From: Prosthecobacter sp.
GTDB taxonomy: Bacteria; Verrucomicrobiota; Verrucomicrobiia; Verrucomicrobiales; Verrucomicrobiaceae
Direction: 5' to 3'
DNA: 35,894 nt
Assembly (NCBI RefSeq): GCF_020439865.1
Contig: NZ_JAGRPF010000212.1
Location: 1-35,894 of the forward strand
Position 1 is the stretch's first letter, and every line of letters begins with the position of its first letter. The position numbers were made by a program, and so were the translations under genes. Of this stretch, positions 1-6,426 are shown one piece after another. A model generated the notes under the pieces. The model searched no databases, was not told the origin of the DNA, and saw only the letters and a program-made list of their open reading frames with translations.

Positions 1-16
1 AGCTGCTGGCGGAAAC

Positions 17-880
17 TCATGGCGGGCTGGCTTTGATCCAGCCACGGAGCATGTCGCGCAAGACGCCCATTTCACGGAAAAGCTGTGCGAGGTCGTTGTG
101 AAAATGCTCGAAGCACCACGGCCCGCGAAAGCCCGCCTGCCAGCCGATATCGAAGCAGCGCTTCAGGTCGTAGGCCTTGTGCGTTCCATCGGCGTCGAAG
201 TCGCGGGCTTTGAAATCGCACGACACGGCGAAGGGAAACGCCTTCGTGAGGCCGTCGTAGCGCGCTTCGTCGGTCCAGTTGCCGGTGTCGGGCTGTGATT
301 TGAGATCGCTGCCGACGGCCTGGATGACTTGGGGGATCGCGTCGGGATCGCCCTGCATCCAGCCGAAGTTTTCAATGAGCACGCCGATGCCTTTCTCATC
401 CGCGTAATCGATCAACTCGCGATACGAAGGCACGAGCAGCTTCAAATCGGGCGCTTTTGGTCCCGGCAGCGGACGCACCCAGCGCACGCCGAGCAACGCG
501 GCGGCATCGATCGTGCGGCGATACACCGCGATGGACTCGCGCCGCAGGTTTTCATCCGCCGTGGCGAGATCGAGGCCCTTCTGGTTCATCTTGAGGTTCG
601 TGAGCACACAACCGGCATCCGCCGCGGCCTGGCGCAGTTGCTCGAGATACTTCGGCTCCAGCGAAACGAGCGTGGCCGTCATCAAATCGATCACACGCAT
701 GTCGAGTTCGTCGCGCATGATGCGCGGGAGGTCGAGCAGTCGCAGTTTGCCCGGCTGCGCGGTTTCGACGAGATGCCGCACGAACGAGCCGGTGGTGATG
801 CCCAGCTCGAGTTTCAAGGCGGGCGCAGGCGCGGCGGCCAGCGTGAGCGGCAGGGCCTGAAGAAAGCGACGGCGTTTCAT
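17..880 (-). CDS. Tat-exported sugar phosphate isomerase/epimerase (TIM barrel)
   Basis: A 287-residue protein of the xylose isomerase-like TIM-barrel family (AP endonuclease 2 / IolE-like). The N-terminus has three arginines followed by FLQ and a hydrophobic Ala/Leu stretch ending near residue 21, which resembles a Tat signal, so it probably acts in the periplasm. Family-type metal-site segments are visible: IENFGW, QPDTGNW, SCDFKARD and the C-terminal CFEHF. These usually supply the Glu/Asp/His ligands of a divalent metal that isomerises or epimerises a sugar. Verrucomicrobia and Planctomycetes carry many such exported paralogs and the substrate cannot be read from sequence. It is divergent from the SGNH hydrolase at 942 (61 bases between starts), so the two may share a control region. 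Family is confident; substrate unknown. Confidence 0.85.
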   Translation of the reverse strand: MKRRRFLQALPLTLAAAPAPALKLELGITTGSFVRHLVETAQPGKLRLLDLPRIMRDELDMRVIDLMTATLVSLEPKYLEQLRQAAADAGCVLTNLKMNQKGLDLATADENLRRESIAVYRRTIDAAALLGVRWVRPLPGPKAPDLKLLVPSYRELIDYADEKGIGVLIENFGWMQGDPDAIPQVIQAVGSDLKSQPDTGNWTDEARYDGLTKAFPFAVSCDFKARDFDADGTHKAYDLKRCFDIGWQAGFRGPWCFEHFHNDLAQLFREMGVLRDMLRGWIKASPP

Positions 881-941
881 GATGCAGGAACAACGAAATC
901 ATTGCCCCGCTTCACTCACGGCCCACTATGAACGACCCGCC

Positions 942-2234
942 ATGAAATCGCTCCTCCCTGCCCTGCTCTGCTTCGTTTCCCTCACGGCCGCGTCCTTCGC
1001 CGCGGATGAATTCCCACTCGTCGAGGCCAAGGAATGCCGCCCGCGCAACGGGCTGCCGAATTTCCTCGCGAAGGCGAACACGCCGGGCGCGGAGGTGAAG
1101 ATCGGTTATCTCGGCGGCTCGATCACCGCACAGTCTGGCTGGCGACCGAAGACGCTGGCGTATTTTCAAAAGACGTATCCGCAGGCGAAGTTCAGCGAGA
1201 TCAACGCGGCGATCGGCGGCACAGGCTCGGACCTCGGCGTGTTTCGTCTGAAACAGGACGTGCTGGATCACAAGCCGGACCTCATGTTTGTCGAGTTCGC
1301 CGTGAATGACGGCGGCGCGGCACCGGAGCAGATCTTCCGCTGCATGGAAGGCATCGTGCGTCAGACGTGGAAGGCGCTGCCGTACTGCGACATCTGTTTT
1401 GTTTACACGCTGACCGAGGCACTCGCGCCCGCGATGCTCGACGGCAAGTTCCAGCGCTCGGCGAGCGCGATGGAGAAGATCGCCGATCACTACGGCATCC
1501 CGACGATCCACATGGCGATGGAGGTCGCGAAGCTGGCGAAGGAAGGCAAGCTCGTGTGGAGGGCGAAGCTGCCGAAGACGGACGAGGAAAAGAAAGCGCT
1601 CGAAGGCAAATTCGTCTTCGCACCCGACAGCGTGCATCCGCATCCGGAGACGGGCCACGAATTGTATCTCGCCGCCATCGTGCGCTCGATGGAACCGATC
1701 AAGGCGGCGTCGAAAGAACCCGCGGCGCACACGCTGGGCGCGCCGTTCATCGCCACGAACTACGAGCAGGCCAAGCTGCTGCCAATTTCCAAAGCAGCGC
1801 TGTCGCCGGGCTTCACGCTGCTTGACCCAAAGACGGATGAGTTCGGCAAACGCTGGGCGAACCGCATGACGACTTTGCACAAAGGCTCGAAGCCGGGCGA
1901 GACGATCACCTTCAAGTTCAAAGGCACGCGCTTTTCGATCTATGACATCATCGGACCCGATTGCGGCCAGGTGATCGTGACGCTGGACGACAAGCCTGCG
2001 AGGATCGTGCCGCGCTTTGATGCCTACTGCACCTACCATCGTCTGAGCGCGCTCATGATTGGTAGCGATCTTGAGGACACCGTGCATACGGTGAAGATCG
2101 AGATTCATCCCGATCAGCCGGATAAGGCGAAGATCCTCGCGAAGAACGGCAACAAGATCGACAAGGCCAAGCGCTTCGACGGAACAGCGTTTTATCCCGG
2201 CGCGATTCTTTTGGTGGGCGAAATCGTGAAGTGA
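942..2234 (+). CDS. Secreted SGNH/GDSL-type hydrolase
   Basis: The ATG at 942 is chosen because a clean signal peptide (Lys-Ser, hydrophobic core, cleavage near ASFAA at residues 17-21) begins there; an open frame continues upstream to 879 without such a signal. The mature protein shows SGNH blocks: GGSIT with the likely nucleophile Ser60, GGTGS at 92-96 (oxyanion Gly), a VND triplet at 121-123 in the place of GxND, and D229-S-V-H232 as the Asp/His of the triad. The C-terminal 140 residues look like a beta-rich accessory domain, common in secreted polysaccharide esterases. It probably deacetylates or hydrolyses an ester on a carbohydrate, outside the cytoplasm. The stop lies 7 bases from the convergent ctaA stop. 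Family confident, substrate unknown. Confidence 0.86.
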   Translation: MKSLLPALLCFVSLTAASFAADEFPLVEAKECRPRNGLPNFLAKANTPGAEVKIGYLGGSITAQSGWRPKTLAYFQKTYPQAKFSEINAAIGGTGSDLGVFRLKQDVLDHKPDLMFVEFAVNDGGAAPEQIFRCMEGIVRQTWKALPYCDICFVYTLTEALAPAMLDGKFQRSASAMEKIADHYGIPTIHMAMEVAKLAKEGKLVWRAKLPKTDEEKKALEGKFVFAPDSVHPHPETGHELYLAAIVRSMEPIKAASKEPAAHTLGAPFIATNYEQAKLLPISKAALSPGFTLLDPKTDEFGKRWANRMTTLHKGSKPGETITFKFKGTRFSIYDIIGPDCGQVIVTLDDKPARIVPRFDAYCTYHRLSALMIGSDLEDTVHTVKIEIHPDQPDKAKILAKNGNKIDKAKRFDGTAFYPGAILLVGEIVK

Positions 2235-2241
2235 TGCGCGA

Positions 2242-3321
2242 TTACGCCGGATCCACTTCGCCCTCGTCTGCCCGTGTCAGCTTGTCGCCCCAGAAGGTGG
2301 CGACTAGGAGACTGGTGAGCGCGAGAAGAGCGAGGCCGTTGAGGACATGGAAATTCGTGACCCAGAAGCTCTTGCCGGTGAGGATGACAAAGATGCCGAG
2401 CGCGACCTGAACCGTGGGCATGATGAGCAGCAGCGTGGCGACGGGGCGCATCGCCGGCAATGTGATCAACCAGTGGCGGGCACGCACGGCCACGAACAGG
2501 ATCAGCAACGCGACGGTGAAGCCCCAGTATTTGTGCGCGAAGAGCAGGAACACGTCGGCCGGTGAAGTGGGCGGCAGCCACTGGCCTTTCGTCGTGAGGA
2601 TGTCGCTGGCGGCGAGATGATCACGCTGGGTGTGGCGCAGGGAGGCCCCGAGCACGAGCTGGCCGAAGACGCAGAGGAACAGTGTGAGCGACCAGAAACG
2701 GGCCTGCGCGGCCTCTTTGACCGACAGAACAAGTCGGCCTTCTGTCCAAGTCCGTGAGGAGGCGAACGCGATGAAGACGAGCAGGCAGTAAAACACCTGC
2801 CCGAGCGTGCCATGCGTGATGCCGAGGGGATCGGACATCTTGAGCACACGCAGGCCACCTAGCGAGGCCTGCAGTACCACCAGCAGCAACGCAAGCGTGG
2901 TCAGTCCACGCAACAGGGGCCAGCGCTGGCTGTACCACTTCAAGGTCAGCCAGCCGAAACCAAGGACGGCGATGAAGGCTGCGGCGAAGAGCGCGCCCAT
3001 GTAGATCAGCACCAGAAAGCCGAAGGAGCACAGGACGATGCCCACACCTTCAACTGCTCCAGGTTTGAACTTGGCAAACTGCCAGTAGTAGAGACCGAGC
3101 ACCAGAAAGCCGATGGTGGTGGCAAGCCAGCGGTGTCCATGTTCAAGCAGCAATGCGGGCACCTTGTACCAACCTTCGGGGTTGATCTTGCCGTAGCAGA
3201 GCGGCCAGTCAGGAACTGCAAGGCCGACATCTTCCGTGGTCACCGCCGCCCCCCACCAGATCAACACAACACCCACGGCGAGCGTGAAGAGGGCATAGCG
3301 ATGAAAGGCGCGGGAGGGCAT
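2242..3321 (-). CDS. ctaA: Heme A synthase (COX15/CtaA)
   Basis: A 359-residue, eight-helix membrane protein that oxidises heme O to heme A for the aa3-type oxidase encoded upstream. Family hallmarks: an AVPDWPLC segment after helix 1 (about residues 35-42), the E60-H-x-H63-R motif at the start of helix 2 matching the conserved Glu and His heme ligand of CtaA, and a repeat of the four-helix module with His in SLRHTQRDH and FAHKYWGF. The frame is open to a TTG at 3346-3348, but the ATG at 3319-3321 is preferred because the TTG falls in the T tract of the terminator at 3347-3388 and the sequence from the ATG fits a CtaA N-terminus. It follows coxB but lies beyond that terminator, so it needs read-through or its own promoter. 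No ctaB or SCO gene is in this window. Confidence 0.9.
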   Translation of the reverse strand: MPSRAFHRYALFTLAVGVVLIWWGAAVTTEDVGLAVPDWPLCYGKINPEGWYKVPALLLEHGHRWLATTIGFLVLGLYYWQFAKFKPGAVEGVGIVLCSFGFLVLIYMGALFAAAFIAVLGFGWLTLKWYSQRWPLLRGLTTLALLLVVLQASLGGLRVLKMSDPLGITHGTLGQVFYCLLVFIAFASSRTWTEGRLVLSVKEAAQARFWSLTLFLCVFGQLVLGASLRHTQRDHLAASDILTTKGQWLPPTSPADVFLLFAHKYWGFTVALLILFVAVRARHWLITLPAMRPVATLLLIMPTVQVALGIFVILTGKSFWVTNFHVLNGLALLALTSLLVATFWGDKLTRADEGEVDPA

Positions 3322-3346
3322 GAACTTCAGATCACGAACGTGTGGC

Positions 3347-3388
3347 AAAACAAAAAGGGCAAAATAATGAGGTCATTATTTTGCCCTT
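3347..3388 (-). terminator. Rho-independent terminator after coxB
   Basis: A perfect 16-bp inverted repeat (3355-3370 and 3373-3388) with a two-base centre is followed, on the minus strand, by TTTGTTTT (complement of 3347-3354). The stem ends in a GGGC/GCCC clamp with an A/T-rich middle. It starts 28 bases after the coxB stop and ends just before ctaA, so it should end or reduce transcripts of the 16-gene operon. On the plus strand the hairpin is not followed by T, so it is directional. Confidence 0.8.
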
Positions 3389-3415
3389 CGATTCTGCCAT
3401 CCGGGAGGATGGAAA

Positions 3416-4222
3416 TTAGTGAGCGGCAGGCTTCGGAGCGGCGGCTTCAGCTTCTTTGGTCTTCTTCGCAGCCGAATCCGACTGTTCCTTGGCCCAGGAA
3501 TCGTAATCAGTCGCAGGAACGACTTCGAGGATGGCTTTCATCTGTGCGTGGCCCGGACCGCAGAGCTGGCCGCAGATGATGTCCCAGGTGCCTTCCTTCG
3601 TCGGCTTGAACCACATGTGGGACTTCACCCCCGGAGTGGCGTCCTGGGATGCACGCATGGGAACGAGAGCGAGGTTGTGAATGACGTCCTTGGACGCGAC
3701 ATCAACGATCACAGGGCGCCCCACTGGCAGCTTCATCGTGCCCGGGTTGACAAAGTCATCCCTGCCATTTGGATCATGCAGATCTTTCCCGGTGGTGTTG
3801 GTGGCACCATTGATATTACGCGGGTCCCAGGTGCTGAGCATCATGTCCGTGCCGGGATACTGGAAGTTCCACAGGAACTTTTCGCCCAGGGCGCGCATGC
3901 GGATGGTGTCTGGAGAAGTGGGATATTCATCAGCCTGACGGGACCAGAGCGGGAAGGCAAAGCCGAGCAGGAGAATGGCTTCAACGATGACGACGCCGAT
4001 TTCGATGTGGGTCGTCGCGTGGCCGCGGAATCCATGGTAGTCGGCATTGGCGGTCTTTTTCTGGCGGAAGCGGTAGAAGGCAATGCAGAGGTAGATGGAC
4101 CAACCGACGCCAAGCACGATCATGACCCAGTGGACAAAGCCGAGCATGTGATCGACGAGACCGCCGTGTTCCGAAGCGACGGGGGTTTGGCCAAACAGTT
4201 GGTTGATGTCAGAGACGCTCAT
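3416..4222 (-). CDS. coxB: Cytochrome c oxidase subunit II (CuA subunit)
   Basis: A 268-residue subunit that receives electrons at the binuclear CuA centre on the periplasmic side. Two membrane helices (about 28-50 and 72-92) precede a cupredoxin domain. CuA ligands are visible: H182 (VIHNLALVP), C217, C221, H225 and M228 in C-G-Q-L-C-G-P-G-H-A-Q-M. The usual Glu of CxELC is Gln219, tolerable because that residue binds through its backbone carbonyl. The aromatic FLWNFQYPG segment (117-124) is the conserved electron-entry region. There is no fused cytochrome c domain, so this is not a caa3-type subunit II, and electrons must come from a separate carrier. The C-terminus is a Lys/Ala-rich tail. 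It is the last gene of the operon, far from coxA, which is unusual. Confidence 0.94.
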   Translation of the reverse strand: MSVSDINQLFGQTPVASEHGGLVDHMLGFVHWVMIVLGVGWSIYLCIAFYRFRQKKTANADYHGFRGHATTHIEIGVVIVEAILLLGFAFPLWSRQADEYPTSPDTIRMRALGEKFLWNFQYPGTDMMLSTWDPRNINGATNTTGKDLHDPNGRDDFVNPGTMKLPVGRPVIVDVASKDVIHNLALVPMRASQDATPGVKSHMWFKPTKEGTWDIICGQLCGPGHAQMKAILEVVPATDYDSWAKEQSDSAAKKTKEAEAAAPKPAAH

Positions 4223-4258
4223 GAGTTAAGGGGTTTCCAAGTTTCAGGTTAAAGTGTT

Positions 4259-4465
4259 TCAAGCTATGACGGACGCATCAAGGCTGCGGACTTTCCGCTG
4301 ATGACGCGCGATGGAAAAAACGATGCCCGCAGCGCAGATGAACATGAAGGCGAGAACGCCGAGCATGAAAAGAATGGCAAATCCCTGTGCCTGACCGACA
4401 AGACTGCCTTTGTCAGCCATGCAGGTGGCACAGGCGAGAACGGAGGATGGAAGCGCGGGAATCAT
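4259..4465 (-). CDS. Small membrane protein of the oxidase cluster (68 aa)
   Basis: Not assigned to a named family. A short N-terminus contains a C-A-T-C pair (residues 12-15), followed by one long hydrophobic helix (about 27-50) and a basic tail (RHQRKVR). It lies 3 bases after the neighbouring 68-residue gene and 36 bases before coxB, in a run of co-directional oxidase genes, so it is probably translated and may be an accessory oxidase subunit or assembly factor. The N-terminal cysteine pair could bind metal or be part of a short exported signal; this is speculation. The reading frame is bounded cleanly by neighbours. Confidence 0.7.
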   Translation of the reverse strand: MIPALPSSVLACATCMADKGSLVGQAQGFAILFMLGVLAFMFICAAGIVFSIARHQRKVRSLDASVIA

Positions 4466-4468
4466 GAG

Positions 4469-4675
4469 TCAGACAATGATGGTGCGCATTTTTTTGACGA
4501 GGTACCAAACGCAGTAGGCCAACAGGCAGAGGCAGAGGAGCCCAGCGTAGTTTTTCAGACCGGCGGCACCCGCGTTGGCGGCGTCTTCAGGCATGAAATG
4601 CATCCACAGCCAGAACCCGGCATCGCACAGGATGGCGAAGACGAGAAAGACGATGTGGAAGTGCTTGAGTGACAT
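4469..4675 (-). CDS. Small two-helix membrane protein of the oxidase cluster (68 aa)
   Basis: Not assigned to a named family. Two hydrophobic segments (about residues 6-26 and 42-61) are separated by a loop with acidic and Ala/Gly residues (MPEDAANAGAAG). The tail is basic (VKKMR). It is 14 bases downstream of coxD and 3 bases upstream of the next small gene, which suggests translational coupling. Size and position suggest an auxiliary subunit of the aa3-type oxidase, similar in scale to the tiny subunits of bacterial oxidases. Function is inferred from context only. Confidence 0.7.
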   Translation of the reverse strand: MSLKHFHIVFLVFAILCDAGFWLWMHFMPEDAANAGAAGLKNYAGLLCLCLLAYCVWYLVKKMRTIIV

Positions 4676-4689
4676 GGCTGCTGTGCAGA

Positions 4690-5019
4690 TTAGCGGTCAA
4701 CAGGGCTGTAAAAGCCGGAGAACGTAAGCGGGTCGTCGTGTGAGAGGACGAAGAGAACGAAGAGGACAATGGCAAAGACCGCCGTGAAGGCGAGGATCTT
4801 GTAGATCGTGCTGCGCTCATGATTGAGATGCATGAAAATCAACGCCACAAGAGCTGCCTTGATGGTCGCCAAGATCATCCCGACCAGAATGTTCAGGCCG
4901 TGTGTCGGCAGCTCGATATAGGAGAGCGCCACGGTCAGGCCGCTGAAGAAGATGAGCAGCGCACCAATGGCGATGTACTTTTTGACCGATTTCTGGATTG
5001 CTTCGATGTTGTCAGCCAT
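4690..5019 (-). CDS. coxD: Cytochrome c oxidase subunit IV (prokaryotic type)
   Basis: A 109-residue protein with three hydrophobic helices (about 15-33, 42-62, 73-92). The arrangement matches the prokaryotic cytochrome c oxidase subunit IV family (CtaF/CoxD; PF03626): a short charged N-terminus, then helix 2 containing ATIKAALVALIFMHL, a highly typical stretch of this family, then LNHERS. It sits beside subunit III, as is usual. It is a structural subunit without cofactors that helps assemble the catalytic core. Spacing to coxC is 18 bases. Confident for family; the symbol (coxD or ctaF) is a naming choice. Confidence 0.88.
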   Translation of the reverse strand: MADNIEAIQKSVKKYIAIGALLIFFSGLTVALSYIELPTHGLNILVGMILATIKAALVALIFMHLNHERSTIYKILAFTAVFAIVLFVLFVLSHDDPLTFSGFYSPVDR

Positions 5020-5037
5020 GACGGTAAAATTGGAGGA

Positions 5038-6390
5038 TTACAGGAGGTAAAGCAGCGGGAAGAGGAAGATCCAAACGAGATCGACGAAGTGCCAGAAGAG
5101 ACCGCCGACTTCCACGCGGTTGGCGAGATGCTCCGGATCCTTTTTCAGGCGCTTGTCATCAAACACCAGGAAGTAGAGCAGCACCAAGGCACCGACGACC
5201 ACGTGAGCACCATGAAGACCGGTGAGCGTGAAGTAGATGGCGTAGTAGGTGTTGAGCTTCGGCGTGAAGTTGGAGAAGAAGGTGATGTCTTTCTTTTCCA
5301 GCACCACCGTAGGGTGATGGGCTTCACCATGCCCGCCACCATGTTCGGCAGGTGCGTGGGCTTCGGCACCATGCTTCTCACCGTGGGCTTCGCCTTCGGC
5401 AGGAGGAGTGGCCGAGTGGAGCTTGAAGAAGAGAGCCTCTTTTTGAAGCGTGGCGGACTTTGACTTGTCGCGGGTGGGATAGTCCTTCTCGAACTTGGAG
5501 ATGTGATGGTCACGATTGGAGACGAAAGCTTTCTGCCACGCTTCGCCGAGATAGCGATGATCGAATGCGAGAGACTTCTCCGACTGGGCCACGCCGCGTG
5601 CATCAACGCCGTCGACTTCGAGAGTCATCTTGTCGTCCACAAGCTTGCCGGTGGCGGTGGTGCCGTCGCGGAAGGTGATGGTGGTGTCGGTGTAGCCAAA
5701 AATCTCGGAAGGCTTGGCGGCGAATTTCACCGGAGTCGCGGCAACGAGTTTGATCGACGCGCTGCCTTTGTTCGCAGCTTTGGCTTTTTCAACGGCACTG
5801 GCAGCAAGTGAAGCGAACGTCGCTTGATCGAGCGTGATTTCCTGACCGTCTTCTGTTTTGAACTTGGGCGCGTCGCCTTCGATGAACGGCAGGACATAAC
5901 CGACGGGGTCGGCGCTGACGGCGCTCTTCTTGACCGGGACGGAAAGCGAGAGCTCAGTCACACCGTCGAACTTGATCTGATAGCCATGAGGCAGGTGGCC
6001 TGTGAGCAAGGTGCCATCCGTGAGCTTCACGGCGTAGTGGGCAAACTTGGCCTTGTACTCAAGGGTCTTGTTAATCATGAAAACCGCGGCACAAAGGACC
6101 GTGATCGCCATGTTGATGCGGTACCAGCCAAACTTGCGCATTTTGAGACACGCCCAAGCCATGACGACGGTCACGGAGGAGGCAATGAGGACCACGGTGT
6201 TGACGAATCCCAACGTCACATCCAGATCATGCACGGGCCAAGGATAGTCGGCGCCGACACGAAGGAAGATATAGGCGGAGAAAAGACCGCCGAAGAGCAT
6301 GACTTCCGAGGCAAGGAAGAGCCAGATGCCGATCTTTGCGTTGTAAAGACCGGTGTCTGGACGGGCGTGAACGGTGTAGGGGATGTCCAT
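5038..6390 (-). CDS. coxC: Cytochrome c oxidase subunit III with large internal insertion
   Basis: The ends are a normal five-helix subunit III: residues 15-112 hold three helices (KIGIWLFLASEVMLFGG, then the VNTVVLIASS helix, then the INMAITV helix ending in LEY), and residues 380-450 hold the last two, with the family motif LTGLHGAHVVVG and a closing FWHFVDLVWIFLF. Between them, about residues 116-360 are extra. The insert is hydrophilic, includes two short beta-like repeats of the form D-G-T-x-x-T-G (125-131 and 242-248), and ends in a His/Glu/Gly-rich stretch (331-359). Ordinary five-helix subunits III are near 200 residues; this is 450. By topology the insert should face the periplasm. 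Subunit III binds no redox cofactor and stabilises subunit I. No frameshift is seen and the frame is continuous. Confidence 0.92.
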   Translation of the reverse strand: MDIPYTVHARPDTGLYNAKIGIWLFLASEVMLFGGLFSAYIFLRVGADYPWPVHDLDVTLGFVNTVVLIASSVTVVMAWACLKMRKFGWYRINMAITVLCAAVFMINKTLEYKAKFAHYAVKLTDGTLLTGHLPHGYQIKFDGVTELSLSVPVKKSAVSADPVGYVLPFIEGDAPKFKTEDGQEITLDQATFASLAASAVEKAKAANKGSASIKLVAATPVKFAAKPSEIFGYTDTTITFRDGTTATGKLVDDKMTLEVDGVDARGVAQSEKSLAFDHRYLGEAWQKAFVSNRDHHISKFEKDYPTRDKSKSATLQKEALFFKLHSATPPAEGEAHGEKHGAEAHAPAEHGGGHGEAHHPTVVLEKKDITFFSNFTPKLNTYYAIYFTLTGLHGAHVVVGALVLLYFLVFDDKRLKKDPEHLANRVEVGGLFWHFVDLVWIFLFPLLYLL

Positions 6391-6426
6391 TGAAGTAGTC
6401 GCGGTGCGCGGTTCGGAGTTCGCGGA

